The notes: generated by a model not told the origin, from the letters alone. A stretch of DNA of 64,000 nucleotides from Deltaproteobacteria bacterium (GCA_029552245.1 JAKPDW010000001.1:29763-93762); one strand, 5' to 3'; shown: positions 17,153 to 26,615, numbered from the stretch's first letter. A program made the numbers and translations.

Positions 17153-18502
17153 ATGAGCGGCAAAGATGTACGCGAAGAGCTGAGGAACAGGGTACACCGT
17201 CTCGAGGACAGGCTCAGGAGGCTCAAGCGCCTCGCCGAAGGCCTCGTGGACGCGGCCGGGCGCTACCGGATCCATTTCAGCCTTGCCAACGACGTCATCT
17301 ATTCCATCGACAGGGACTTCATCGTCACGAGCGTGTCCCCGAGCGTCGAGCGCGTGCTCGGCTACAGGCCCGAAGAGCTCGTGGGCAGGCCCTTCTACGA
17401 GCACCGCGTCATCCCCGAAGAGTACGTCCAGAAGGCCTTCGACGAGATACGGCGCGTGCTCGGGGGGGAGAAGATCGTGTCGTCCGTCTACACCTTCATC
17501 ACCAAGGACGGACGGGTCAAGTACGGGGAGGTGACCGGCGTCCCTTACCAGAAAGGCGGCAGGCCCGTGGAGGTCATCTCCGTGGCCCGCGACATCACCG
17601 AGCGCATCGAGATGGAGCGCAGCCTCCGGATGAACGAACAGCTCTTCAGGGCGGTGTTCGAATCGGCCCGGGACTGTATCTTCCTCAAGGACACGTCACT
17701 GAGGTACACGTACGTGAACCCGTGCATGGAGCGGGCCCTCAAGGTAAGCTCCAGGGACATCGTCGGCAGGACGGACGGGGATGTCTTCGGCCCGAGGGCG
17801 GCAGCCCTCTCGGAGCCGATGGACAAGAGGGTCCTTGCCGGCGAGGAGCTCGAGCATGAGTGCGTATGGGCGCCTGCCGGCGAGGAGATCGTCATGCACG
17901 TCGTCAAGGTGCCGATACGGGATCTCTCGACCCAAACCATAACGGGGCTCTGCGGTATCGCAAGGGACGTGACGGAACGCAGGCGGGCGGAGGAGAGGCT
18001 GAAGAGCAAGGAACACGAACTCGAGCTGCAGGCCTGCCGGCTCGAGGAGATGAACGTGGCCCTCAGGGTCCTTCTCGACGCCCGGGAGAGAGAGAAGAGG
18101 GAGGCCATCGAGCGCCTCGCCGAAGGGGTGCGCAAGCGGGTCGTCCCCTACCTGGAGAGGCTCAGGGGCGGCCTCAATGAAGGCTCGAGGACCTACCTGG
18201 ACGCCGCGCAGGCAAACATCGAGGATCTCTTCGGCTCCAACATGGGCGGGCTCGAACGTCTCTCTTTCCGTCTCACGCCCATGGAACTGAGGGTGGCGGA
18301 GCTCGTGAGACTCGGCAAGAGCACCAAGGAGATAGCGAGCGCTCTCGGCGTCTCGACGCACGCTGTTTCCTTCCACCGTGGGAACATCAGGAAAAAGTGC
18401 GGGATAGCCCGCGAGGGGGGCAGCCTGTACCTGTACCTGCGGTCCCTCGACCGGGGGCCTGAATGCCAGGATGACCCTATCAATCGTCAGGCTAAACTTT
18501 AG
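17153..18502 (+). CDS. PAS-PAS-LuxR-type transcriptional regulator
   Basis: The 449-residue protein starts with a basic coiled segment. Two PAS domains follow (about residues 35-150 and 155-285, ending VARDITERIEM and IARDVTERRRA). After a helical linker comes a LuxR-type helix-turn-helix near the C-terminus (LTPMELRVAELVRLGKSTKE, then ALGVSTHAVSFHRGNIRKK). It is probably a one-component sensor-regulator, since there is no receiver or kinase domain. The start is not sharply defined; in-frame ATGs exist at 17123 and 17138. It ends just before an AT-rich stretch with a strong terminator. Confidence 0.87.
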   Translation: MSGKDVREELRNRVHRLEDRLRRLKRLAEGLVDAAGRYRIHFSLANDVIYSIDRDFIVTSVSPSVERVLGYRPEELVGRPFYEHRVIPEEYVQKAFDEIRRVLGGEKIVSSVYTFITKDGRVKYGEVTGVPYQKGGRPVEVISVARDITERIEMERSLRMNEQLFRAVFESARDCIFLKDTSLRYTYVNPCMERALKVSSRDIVGRTDGDVFGPRAAALSEPMDKRVLAGEELEHECVWAPAGEEIVMHVVKVPIRDLSTQTITGLCGIARDVTERRRAEERLKSKEHELELQACRLEEMNVALRVLLDAREREKREAIERLAEGVRKRVVPYLERLRGGLNEGSRTYLDAAQANIEDLFGSNMGGLERLSFRLTPMELRVAELVRLGKSTKEIASALGVSTHAVSFHRGNIRKKCGIAREGGSLYLYLRSLDRGPECQDDPINRQAKL

Positions 18503-19486
18503 TATTTGATTTCACGAAAAAGTATGGCATGAAAAGGTATCCGTAAAGGAGGGTATAGAGATTTGTTTTTGGCTTCATTGTCCGGCCCCCATGCAGGGAC
18601 AATGAAGTCTTTTTTTTGTCTTCGCAGGGTTATGTGCTCGTGTCTCCCCGGGGCCGAACCATGATGCCCTCCGGGAAGCGAGGCAGGAGAGGCGCTGATC
18701 TCCCTTCAAGGCCGCACGACCAGGCATTCGGGCGTCTCTCCTCGAGCGTGCACCGTCTTGCAGGACTGTTCGGCTGGCCTGCAACCTCAGGCGGCCGTCT
18801 TCGCGCGTGCCACGCATCGCCGCAGGCAGGTAGAGGTGTGGTCCCACCGGGAAGGGCGGTGAAAGCCCGCCCGGGTCGCACGGGCGCCTGAGGCCCAGAG
18901 GGCCGTGGATGAAGAAGACCGGTTCAAAGGCTTACCTCTCTCATCACGTCGCACGAGCGCCCAGGACAGTCGTGGATGACGGGTCTCCGGTTGAAGGCGG
19001 TGGCGCCTTTGTCATGCATGCCCGGCGTGCACGGCGGCCGACCCATCTCGGCTCGTGCATGGACGGTGCGTGGACCACGGGTTGTCCAACCCGAAGAGCG
19101 CTCGCCCGAGATGGTTCCCAGCACGGAAAGAAGAGAACCGTGCGGAGAATGCGCCCGATGAGGAGATGAGGGATGGACCACCGGTGCGTCTTGCCTGTCC
19201 TTTCTGCGGGCCGACCCCCTCACGCCTGGAACGGCGGGTGACAGAAAGAGGCAGACCCGGCGCAGGTGCGCTCGCCTTTCCGTCCGTCGTATCCAAAAGG
19301 AATGGGGGGAAGAGGTGCGAGGGATGAGAACCCCTGTCATGTCAGCCTGTTTTCAAAATGTTGACAAACTCTTTGAGGTACTTTTGCACTCGTTTGCGCC
19401 TGGCATGTGCTATGGTCTCCTCCATTGAAGGGAATGCGATCCTCAGGTCGTGAGGCATGGACTGGAGACAAAGGAGGGAAGGAAAG
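18503..19486. other. Gene-free region between the PAS-LuxR and radical SAM genes
   Basis: The first ~70 bases are markedly AT-rich and lead into the terminator at 18573-18618. The other ~870 bases have only unconvincing frames. TTGACA at 19370-19375, about 110 bases before ATG 19487, could be the -35 of the radical SAM gene; no clean -10 was found. Confidence 0.4.
18573..18618 (+). terminator. Rho-independent terminator
   Basis: CTTCATTGTCC (18573-18583) pairs perfectly with GGACAATGAAG (18597-18607) around a 13-base loop. It is followed by a run of eight T from 18610. It ends the PAS-LuxR transcript or a short RNA from the AT-rich stretch before it. Confidence 0.9.
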
Positions 19487-21064
19487 ATGAACGCGCTCTT
19501 CGTATACCCGCGGATCCCGCGCACGTACTGGAGTTTCACCCATGCACTCGAATTTCTCTCGAAGAAGGCCGCGTTCCCCCCGCTCGGACTCCTGACGGTC
19601 GCGGCCATGGCGCCCAAGGGGTGGAGGAGGAGGCTCGTGGACCTGAACGTCCGCGAGTTGACCGACGAGGACCTCTCGTGGGCGGACTCGGTCTTCGTGA
19701 GCGCCATGAGCGTTCAGAAGGCGTCTCTCCTCGAGGTCGTCAGGAGAGCGCGGCGGCACGGGGTGAGGGTGGTGGCCGGAGGCCCCCTGTTCACCAGGGA
19801 CATGACCGAGTACCCGGAGATCGACCACGTGATCCTCGGGGAGGCGGAAGTGAGCTTCAGGCGTTTCGTGGGGGACCTGGAGAACAACGCCGCGGCGAGG
19901 GTCTACGAGGAGGATGGGAAGCCGGACCTGTCGCTGACCCCACCTCCGGCATGGGAGCTCATCGACTTCGGCGACTACGAGTCCATGCTGTTGCAGTTTT
20001 CCAGGGGCTGTCCCTTTGACTGCGAGTTCTGCGACATCGTGAGGCTCAACGGCAGGAAGCCCCGCACCAAGGACGCCGGCCGGTTCGTGGCCGAGGTGGA
20101 GGATCTCTACCGGAGGGGCTGGAGGGGATCGGTCTTCATCGTGGACGACAACTTCATCGGCAACAGGCCCAGGGTCAAGGAGATGCTCAGGGCGCTCGCC
20201 TCGTGGATGCACCACCGCGGCGCGCCCTTCCACTTCTTCACGGAGGCTTCCATCGACCTCGCCCAGGATCCCGAGCTCATGGACCTCATGGTGATGGCCG
20301 GGTTCAACAAGGTGTTCGTCGGCATCGAGACCCCCGTCGACCAGAGCCTGAAAGAGGCTGGCAAGACCCAGAACCTGAAGACGGATCTCCTCGAAGCGGT
20401 TCACACCATCCAGTCCAGGGGGATCGAGGTCATGGGCGGGTTCATCGTGGGGTTCGACAGCGACCCCGAGGACGTGTTCGAACGCCAGGCCGAGTTCATC
20501 CAGAAGAGCGGCATCGTCATGGCCATGGTGGGGCTCCTCGAGGCGCTCAAGGGAACGAGGCTGTGGGCCAGGCTCGCCTCGGAGGGCAGGCTCCTGGACG
20601 AGGCGTCGGGGGACAACACCGACGGTTCCCTCAACTTCATCCCGCGCATGGACAGAGAGAAGCTGGTGAGGGGGTACAGGAGGCTCGTCGAGCTCGTCTA
20701 CTCGCCGGCCCACTACTACCGGAGGTGCTTGTCTTTCCTTCGGACATGCAGGTTCGGGCGGGTCTCGAAGATCCGCCTCAACGGCGTGGCCGCCTTCCTG
20801 AAGACCATCTGGCGCATAGGCGTGAAGAACGAGGGAGACCTCAGGAGGTATTACTGGAGGCTCTTGGCCTGGACGCTCCTCAGGCGGCCGCGTTCCTTCG
20901 GCGAGGCGGTGAGGCTCATGATCGTGGGCGTGCACTTCAGGAAGTGGCTCGACGAGCTCCAGGCGCACGAGGCCGAAAGGGCTGGGCACCCACGGTTCAC
21001 CCTGCACCATGGAGGCATCCCGGGCGCCCGGCAAGGCGACGGGCGCCACTCTCCCCGCGCGTGA
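19487..21064 (+). CDS. B12-binding-domain radical SAM protein (HpnP/DUF4070-like)
   Basis: In this 525-residue protein, residues ~1-150 form a cobalamin-binding Rossmann domain (PPLGLLTVAAM, VVAGGPLFT, VILGEAE). The radical SAM core follows with cluster ligands Cys175, Cys179 and Cys182 in RGCPFDCEFCD, plus VDDNFIGN and FVGIETP. A DUF4070-like C-terminus completes it. Domain order and several motifs match the hopanoid C-2 methylase HpnP group, but no hopanoid genes are nearby. The reaction, probably methylation of an unactivated carbon on a lipid or natural product, is inferred. ATG 19487 follows AAAGGAGGGAAGG. Confidence 0.85.
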   Translation: MNALFVYPRIPRTYWSFTHALEFLSKKAAFPPLGLLTVAAMAPKGWRRRLVDLNVRELTDEDLSWADSVFVSAMSVQKASLLEVVRRARRHGVRVVAGGPLFTRDMTEYPEIDHVILGEAEVSFRRFVGDLENNAAARVYEEDGKPDLSLTPPPAWELIDFGDYESMLLQFSRGCPFDCEFCDIVRLNGRKPRTKDAGRFVAEVEDLYRRGWRGSVFIVDDNFIGNRPRVKEMLRALASWMHHRGAPFHFFTEASIDLAQDPELMDLMVMAGFNKVFVGIETPVDQSLKEAGKTQNLKTDLLEAVHTIQSRGIEVMGGFIVGFDSDPEDVFERQAEFIQKSGIVMAMVGLLEALKGTRLWARLASEGRLLDEASGDNTDGSLNFIPRMDREKLVRGYRRLVELVYSPAHYYRRCLSFLRTCRFGRVSKIRLNGVAAFLKTIWRIGVKNEGDLRRYYWRLLAWTLLRRPRSFGEAVRLMIVGVHFRKWLDELQAHEAERAGHPRFTLHHGGIPGARQGDGRHSPRA

Positions 21065-21089
21065 TCGAAACGGCACGGCCTGCCGTCTT

Positions 21090-22649
21090 TCAGGCGACGT
21101 CAACACAGAAGAGCGGGGGGATGACCTGGTAGGTGATGCTGGCATCCCTGCCCGCCGTCTCGAGTGCGCGGTCTATCGCGCGGTCGAGGTCGGGCTCCGG
21201 GATGAAGCCTATCTTTCTCGCCGTGAGCGGTTCCCTGGCGCCCGCCAGGATCACCGAACTCACGTGCTTGAGACCCATGCCGCTCCACATCCAGTTGATG
21301 AGCCCGTGGGCCCCGTGATAGGCGAGGTCTTCCCGGTAGCGGGCGAGGTACCTCTCGTTTGCCGCATAGGGTTCCGAGAGCTCCTCCCAGCACCTGACCG
21401 GGTCTTCGTACTCGGGAAGGTGGTTCTTCCAGAAATCGATGTAGGCCGGATGGTGGCGCTCGTTGAACTGCTCGAAGCCGGGGTTGCAGGCGATCACCAC
21501 CCCGCCTTTCTTCACGAGCGGCCTGCCCCTGAACAGCCCCACCAGGTAGCCCATGACGAGAGACCTGAGGAGGATGGGGTTGAAGTCGGACAGGGAGCTG
21601 TACGGGCTCAAGCTCGGCACCCCGTAGATCACCACGTCCGCCTGAGACTCGACGGCCACGTTCTGCTGCCGGAAGAGGACGTCTAAGGTCCGTGCGTGAA
21701 CCGGCCCGGGCGCCCCCGCTTTTACCGCCACCGGCCTGTAGTCCGAGCGCACGAGGCGTTTCCTGACCCAGCCCTTGAACGCCTCAGGCGCGAGCGACGC
21801 CGCTTCGAAGAGCGTCCTTCTCAACGCCCCCGCCCGTTTCCGGCCATGCTCGGACCCGAGAGGCGCCAGCAGGAGGTCGAGGGGGAACGGCCAGACGTTG
21901 TTGTTCGTCACCGTCTCGATCTGGAAGACGTTGCAGCCCTTCTGCACGAGGGGGTACATCTCGGCGAGTATCGCGTGCATCGGGCAGGTGGCCGGGTCCA
22001 TGATGGAGGCGTCCGTGTTCCACTGCGCAGGCCCGTGGTGGTGCCTTATGCTCCTCCACGAACCGAGCCCCACCAGCACGCTCTTTGCGCCACCGTTCAT
22101 GCTCGTGAAGTTCAGGTTCACGTATATGAGCATGTCCGCCTCGACGCACGCCCTGTTGACCTCCACCTCGTGCCCCCTGGAAGTGGTGCCGAGGAAGGAC
22201 AGTTCGTCGTCGAGGGTGGCGTCGTGGCACGAGATCCTCTCCGCCATGAGGGAGACCACCTTCCGGCCCAGGACGGTCTTCAGCTCGTCCAGGCTCCACT
22301 TGCGGTGAAGCCCGTTGGCGCAGACGATGCGGATCCTCTCCTTGGGGATGCCTATGGTGAAGAGCCGCTTGAGGACCTCCCCGACCACCTTCGCCCTGGG
22401 GTCGCGAAGCATCAGGGGGACGGGAAGGCAGGGGTCGTCGAAGGCTATGGTGACGCGGCTCTTCGGGCCCAGCTGTTTCTCCAGGGGTTCCGCGCCGAGT
22501 GGGCGGTCGAGCGCGGCTCGGAGTTCGGCGTCGAAGTCGGGCAGGGCCGCAAGCGCTTCGTTCGCGTACACAAACCTCGTATGAGCCGGGAACCTCCCTA
22601 TGCGAACATCGTCGCCGAAAAAGACGATCTCCTCGATGGGCCCTCTCAT
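21090..22649 (-). CDS. LarA-like (lactate racemase family, DUF2088) protein
   Basis: The 519-residue protein has an N-terminal DUF2088 domain. It carries VTIAFDDPCLP, CANGLHRKWSLDEL and SCHDATLDDELSFLGTT, which match the LarA core around the nickel-pincer nucleotide site. The C-terminal half (VVIYGVPSLSPYSSL, VIACNPGFEQFNERHH) fits the larger LarA-like group. LarA enzymes racemise or epimerise 2-hydroxyacids. The substrate here is unknown, and no larB, larC or larE homologue is in the window. ATG 22649 has AAGGGGG upstream. It is convergent with the radical SAM gene and follows the SDR gene by 54 bases, so the two may be cotranscribed. Confidence 0.82.
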   Translation of the reverse strand: MRGPIEEIVFFGDDVRIGRFPAHTRFVYANEALAALPDFDAELRAALDRPLGAEPLEKQLGPKSRVTIAFDDPCLPVPLMLRDPRAKVVGEVLKRLFTIGIPKERIRIVCANGLHRKWSLDELKTVLGRKVVSLMAERISCHDATLDDELSFLGTTSRGHEVEVNRACVEADMLIYVNLNFTSMNGGAKSVLVGLGSWRSIRHHHGPAQWNTDASIMDPATCPMHAILAEMYPLVQKGCNVFQIETVTNNNVWPFPLDLLLAPLGSEHGRKRAGALRRTLFEAASLAPEAFKGWVRKRLVRSDYRPVAVKAGAPGPVHARTLDVLFRQQNVAVESQADVVIYGVPSLSPYSSLSDFNPILLRSLVMGYLVGLFRGRPLVKKGGVVIACNPGFEQFNERHHPAYIDFWKNHLPEYEDPVRCWEELSEPYAANERYLARYREDLAYHGAHGLINWMWSGMGLKHVSSVILAGAREPLTARKIGFIPEPDLDRAIDRALETAGRDASITYQVIPPLFCVDVA

Positions 22650-22703
22650 CACCCACGCCCCCTTCCGGCCTAATTCTTCAGGTTGCCGTCAATGGGAGTT
22701 TCT

Positions 22704-23573
22704 TCATCGGTTCGTGCCCTCGGTCCCCCGGCCTCTTCCCGCCCTTTTCTTTGCCGCCGCCCGGGACGCGCCCTGCAGGAAGAACCGAGACACCGCGTCC
22801 ACCACCCCTCTCGGCGAGACCCGTACGAGCAGGTCGTGGATGATCCTGTTCGCAAGCCCCGGGATGAACATCATCCTGCCCTCCTCGAAGGCGCGTATGG
22901 CCCTCTCGGCGAGCCACTCAGGGCTCTTCTTGCCGCTGATCTTGAAGAACCTGAGGTCCTCGGGGTAGCCGGGCGTCCTGAGGAGGCGCGTGTCGATGTA
23001 GGGCGGGTTCAGGGTGCACACGGTGACCCCACTCCCCGCGAGCTCCGCGCGGACCGCCTGGGAGAGGCTCTGCAGTCCTGCCTTGCTCGCTCCGTAGACG
23101 GCCTGGAACGGGGTCGGCTGGAGCGCAGAGACGCTCGACACGTTGAACACGACCCCTTCGCCTGAGCGCACCATGTCCCCGAGGAAGAGGTGCATGAGGC
23201 GCATGGGCACGAGGAGGTTGAGCCTCAGCGTCGCCTCCTGCCGCCCCCAGTCCGTCTCGTGGAACTCGCCGTATGCGACAGTGCCCGCGTTGTTCACCAG
23301 GGCGTACACCTTCCCGAAGCGCAGGCTCACCTCGTGGTGGAGCCTTTCCGGGCCCCCCTCCTCCAGCAGGTCGACCGGGAAGGTGTGCACCTCTGTGCCG
23401 TGGGTTCTGCGCAGCTCCCGTGCCCAGGACTCGAGCTCGCCGGCCTCGCTGGGAAGAGAACCCAGGGCGAGGATCGCCCCCCGCCTCGCGAACTGCGCCG
23501 AGAGCGCCCTGCCTATGCCGGCCGAGGCGCCGGTGATGAGGACCCTCTTTCCGGAAAAGTCGAACCGCTTCAT
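22704..23573 (-). CDS. Short-chain dehydrogenase/reductase
   Basis: This is a 289-residue classical SDR with the NAD(P) motif TGASAGIG, NNAG, the catalytic Ser in VFNVSSVSA and YGASK. The C-terminal extension (FFLQGASRAAAKKRAG) is basic. Substrate specificity cannot be read from sequence; the fold resembles fatty-acyl or hydroxy-lipid dehydrogenases. ATG 23573 follows GGAGGGAGGAGG. It precedes the LarA-like gene on the same strand, and a joint 2-hydroxy/2-keto acid function is possible but speculative. Confidence 0.88.
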   Translation of the reverse strand: MKRFDFSGKRVLITGASAGIGRALSAQFARRGAILALGSLPSEAGELESWARELRRTHGTEVHTFPVDLLEEGGPERLHHEVSLRFGKVYALVNNAGTVAYGEFHETDWGRQEATLRLNLLVPMRLMHLFLGDMVRSGEGVVFNVSSVSALQPTPFQAVYGASKAGLQSLSQAVRAELAGSGVTVCTLNPPYIDTRLLRTPGYPEDLRFFKISGKKSPEWLAERAIRAFEEGRMMFIPGLANRIIHDLLVRVSPRGVVDAVSRFFLQGASRAAAKKRAGRGRGTEGTNR

Positions 23574-23698
23574 CGTCCTCCTCCCTCCGTCCAGGCAGCC
23601 CTTGTTGCATCCCCGATCCATCCGCACGTACTCGCGCCCATGAAGCGGCAGTTGCACCAGGCCTGCCTGCTGGTTCGGGTTCGCCGGTGCACTCGATC

Positions 23699-24136
23699 TC
23701 AGCGTTTGATCACGAGGACGGGGTGTCTCGCCTTCCGCACCACCTTCTCGGAGACCGAGCCCATGAGCATCTCCTCGAGATTGCTCTTCCCATGCGACCC
23801 CACGACGATGAGGGAGGGGTTCTCCTCTTCCGCGAGCCTCAGGATGAGCCTCACGGGCGAACCCTGCATCACGCGCTCGTTCACGGTGAAGCCGCACTGT
23901 CTCAGCTCGTTGGCCACGAATCCCACCTCGTCGGATGCCCGCTTGAGGATCTCCCTCTCGAGGTTCACGAGGTCCCCGACCGCGCTGTAGGTGCCCAGGA
24001 GATCGAGGTTGGCCTGATCCACGACGTGGAGCACCGTGACCTCGCGGGTGCCCGCCTGCCTGAGCTCCTTGACGTATTGGAGGGCCTTGGTCGCGACATC
24101 GGAGAAATCGGTGGGGAACAGGACCTTCTCGAACAT
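23699..24136 (-). CDS. Universal stress protein (UspA family)
   Basis: The 145-residue single Usp domain begins FEKVLFPTDFSD. It has the ATP-binding G-x2-G-x9-G-S pattern in VGSHGKSNLEEMLMGSV and ends HPVLVIKR. It is predicted to bind ATP and support stress or starvation survival. ATG 24136 sits 6 bases after AAGGAGG. A good promoter is at 24178-24205. Confidence 0.92.
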   Translation of the reverse strand: MFEKVLFPTDFSDVATKALQYVKELRQAGTREVTVLHVVDQANLDLLGTYSAVGDLVNLEREILKRASDEVGFVANELRQCGFTVNERVMQGSPVRLILRLAEEENPSLIVVGSHGKSNLEEMLMGSVSEKVVRKARHPVLVIKR

Positions 24137-24177
24137 GGCAGGCCTCCTTATGTACGTAATTGAGTGTGCCAAGAAAC

Positions 24178-24205
24178 ATAGTAATGTCTTGTCGCACCGT
24201 GTCAA
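24178..24205 (-). promoter_or_regulatory. Sigma70-type promoter of the universal stress gene
   Basis: On the minus strand TTGACA and TACTAT are separated by 16 bases, about 42 bases upstream of the ATG. The promoter abuts the dispersed repeat that starts at 24226. Confidence 0.6.
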
Positions 24206-24225
24206 CGCTCGGGACCGGCCGTGCC

Positions 24226-24326
24226 GTGTCAAGACTCGTTCGGAACGTCCCCTTGCTCACCTCGTTCACAATGTCCCCTGCCCGTACGTGTACGTGAGCA
24301 CCGTGTTTCAGTCATGGGAGGGACCA
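24226..24326 (-). repeat. Dispersed ~102-bp repeat, copy B (inverted)
   Basis: The reverse complement matches 7752-7853 at about 86%. Its edge TGTCAAGACTCGTTCGG (24227-24243) recurs exactly at 28446-28462 beside the other end of the adjacent islet. Confidence 0.65.
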
Positions 24327-24489
24327 CGACCAATCCGTAGGGGAGGGGCCGCCGCCTTCACGCTCGACCCGCTCGGCTCCTTCCACCCAAAAATCCCCGA
24401 CCGCTCCCGCTTCTTCCCGCTCATCAAGATCGCCCCCATGGCCCCTCCAGGGGACCGTCCCGCCAAAACCCTCTCAAGGGGACATTCCT

Positions 24490-24527
24490 CTCGAGCCGAA
24501 AGGGGACATTCGTGAAGGGTCGGGACA
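24490..24527 (+). repeat. 38-bp direct repeat, left end of islet
   Basis: It starts CTCGAGCCGAAAGGGG and matches 28463-28500 at 33 of 38 positions in the same orientation. The pair brackets the five genes from 24572 to 28335. Confidence 0.65.
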
Positions 24528-24571
24528 TACACCGTGAGGTAACATGTCTGCAAATGCTGTAAGAGAACTGT

Positions 24572-25171
24572 TCAGGGCATGCCCAGGAGCCGACTCTTCA
24601 GGTCCCTGTCCGCCGGGTTGGGCCCGAGCCAGATCTTCAGGAAGGCATTGGCCACATCCAGGCCCTCCACCGTCACGAGGCTGCGGCCGTTGAGCCGGAG
24701 CGTGGAACCCCGCCCCGGGAGGTAGGTGAAGGAATAGCGGTCGTGGGGCTTCACGGGGAGGTACGCCGCCAGGATCCTGTCGAGGCGGGGCTTCAGGACG
24801 CCGAGCTCGTCTCTGGCCACGTTCATCTCGATGCCCTGCCTCGTGGCGTCCCGGAAGTCCTGTGCGGGGATGGCGTGGAAGTACTCGATCTCCAGGCGCT
24901 TGGGCACGTCGCCGAACACGGCGTCCGGGGCATGCCCCGTGCCCAGGTAGAGGGCCGCCGCATACCCCTTGAACACCACCCGGTAGCGCAGGAGCCCCGC
25001 CCCTGCCAGGCGCAGGGTCGATCCATCCGCCTTCAGGGTCCTCTCGAACAGCGCGCCCGAGACGGACACCGGGCCGGGGCCCTCGACCACCTCCGCCGTC
25101 GCGCGGCCGGCAAGCGCGAACATGCCCAGGACGAGGGCGAGGAAAACCGTTGCGGGGAAACGGGACGCCAC
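24572..25171 (-). CDS. Chalcone-isomerase-like exported protein
   Basis: The 199-residue protein begins with a signal peptide (residues ~1-25, ending AGRATAEV). A chalcone-isomerase-like fold follows, with LLRYRVVFKGYAAALYLG, FHAIPAQDFRDATRQGIE and NAFLKIWLGPNPAD. Bacterial members are usually periplasmic and non-catalytic or lipid-binding, so the name does not imply flavonoid chemistry. GTG 25171 was chosen for the GGAAGGAGG site upstream and the signal peptide. It is last in the five-gene minus-strand operon, 4 bases after the FAD gene. Confidence 0.8.
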   Translation of the reverse strand: MASRFPATVFLALVLGMFALAGRATAEVVEGPGPVSVSGALFERTLKADGSTLRLAGAGLLRYRVVFKGYAAALYLGTGHAPDAVFGDVPKRLEIEYFHAIPAQDFRDATRQGIEMNVARDELGVLKPRLDRILAAYLPVKPHDRYSFTYLPGRGSTLRLNGRSLVTVEGLDVANAFLKIWLGPNPADRDLKSRLLGMP

Positions 25172-25175
25172 GGCG

Positions 25176-26612
25176 TCACCCTCCTTCCAGGAAGGCCCTG
25201 GCGGCATGGTAGCCGCACAGCCCGTGCACGCCGCCGCCCGGCGGGGTGGAGGCCGAGCAGAGGTACAACCCGGGTGCGGGCATGGCATAGGGATTGGCGC
25301 TGAACACGGGCCTGCCCAAGACCTGCGTGAACGTGTTGGCCCCGCCCGCGATGTCTCCGCCCGTGCAGTTCATGTCGAAGAGCTCCAGGTCCGCGGGTCC
25401 CATGGTGCACCGGGCCAGGACCAGGTCCTTGAAGCCCGGGGCGAAGCGCTCCACCTGGGCCTCGACGGGTCCGGTCATGTCCGCGGCAGACCCGTTGGGA
25501 ACGTGGCAGTAGGCCCACGCGGTGTGCCTGCCCGCCGGCGCCCGGGAGGCGTCGAACAGGCTCGGCTGCACCAGGAACACGAAGGGCTTCTCCGGTGGGA
25601 CGCCCCGCCACACCGCCGCCTCGGCGCGCTCGATCTCCTCCAGGGTGCCGCCCAGGTGCACCGTTGCCGCCTCCCTGCAGGCGGGGGCCTTCCACGGGAT
25701 GGGGCCTGAAAGCGCCCAGTCCACCTTGAAGGCGCCGGGGCCGTGCCGGAAGGCCTGGAGCCTGCGCCCGTAGGACGGCGGAAGCGTTGCTCCCGCAATC
25801 CGCAGCGCGCGTGCGGGCGCCGTGTCGAAGAACACTGCCCGCGACGGTTCCACGTCCCTCAGGTCTCTGACCTCGCGGCCCGTTTCGATCTCCCCGCCCA
25901 GGGAAAGGAGGTAGGACACCAGCGCTGCGGAGAGCCTCCCCGCCCCGCCCCGCACGACGGGCCAGCCCGGAAGGTGGCCGCTGGCCGCCATGATGACGGC
26001 GAAGGCCGCGCTCATGGGGTGCCACAGCGGCAGGATGGAGTGTGCCGCGAGCCCTGCCAGCAGGGCCCGGGCGCGCCCGGTCCGGAACACCGCCCGGGCG
26101 AGGACGGCTGCGGGGACGCACGCCCGCAGGCCGAAGGAAACGAGCGCTGCCGGGTGGCGGGGGAGGTGGAGCGGCGCGAAAAGGTCGTCCACCAGTTCGT
26201 CCCATCGCCCCAGCACCGGCCGCATGAGGGCCCAGTACCGGTTGGAGTCGGGCCCGAGGCCGGCGGCGGTCCTCTCCGGGTCGCGCCACAGGACCGCCGC
26301 TGTGCCGTCGTCCAGGGGATGGGCCACGGAGGCCTCCGGGAAGATGAACTCCAGGCCGAACTCCCTCATGGGCACGCCCCGGAAGAACGGGGTGTCCACG
26401 GCCATGGGGAAGACCGCTGCGCCCAGGTCGTGCACATACCCCTGAAGAATGGACTGGCCGGACCTCACCGCCCCGCCCGGGGTGTCCGCCGCCTCGTACA
26501 CCTTCACCGAGCGGCCCGCCCCGGCCAGGGTGACTGCCGCGGCCAGGCCGTTGGGTCCTGACCCCACCACGACCGCGTCCAGGCGCGTGCTGGCGCTTGC
26601 AGGGGCGGGCAT
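25176..26612 (-). CDS. FAD-dependent oxidoreductase, phytoene-desaturase-like
   Basis: The 478-residue protein has an N-terminal FAD site (VVVGSGPNGLAAAV, then EAADTPGGAVRSG). The C-terminal signature is LYLCSASTPPGGGVHGLCGYHAA, typical of the CrtI/amine-oxidase superfamily and of retinol-saturase-like members. It probably oxidises or saturates a lipid or polyprenyl substrate. No carotenoid synthesis genes are nearby. Codons favour CTG and CGC/CGG more than the neighbouring CTC/AGG pattern, judged by eye. It starts 3 bases after the STAS gene, so expression is coupled. Confidence 0.85.
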   Translation of the reverse strand: MPAPASASTRLDAVVVGSGPNGLAAAVTLAGAGRSVKVYEAADTPGGAVRSGQSILQGYVHDLGAAVFPMAVDTPFFRGVPMREFGLEFIFPEASVAHPLDDGTAAVLWRDPERTAAGLGPDSNRYWALMRPVLGRWDELVDDLFAPLHLPRHPAALVSFGLRACVPAAVLARAVFRTGRARALLAGLAAHSILPLWHPMSAAFAVIMAASGHLPGWPVVRGGAGRLSAALVSYLLSLGGEIETGREVRDLRDVEPSRAVFFDTAPARALRIAGATLPPSYGRRLQAFRHGPGAFKVDWALSGPIPWKAPACREAATVHLGGTLEEIERAEAAVWRGVPPEKPFVFLVQPSLFDASRAPAGRHTAWAYCHVPNGSAADMTGPVEAQVERFAPGFKDLVLARCTMGPADLELFDMNCTGGDIAGGANTFTQVLGRPVFSANPYAMPAPGLYLCSASTPPGGGVHGLCGYHAARAFLEGG

Positions 26613-26615
26613 GGC

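Noticed and set aside
19487..21064. Definite hopanoid C-2 methylase HpnP
   Set aside because: Motifs and domain order match the wider family, but no hopanoid gene is nearby and family-level similarity does not fix the substrate.
24572..25171. Flavonoid pathway enzyme (true chalcone isomerase)
   Set aside because: The protein is exported and in a bacterial lipid-type context; bacterial relatives of this fold are mostly not flavonoid enzymes.
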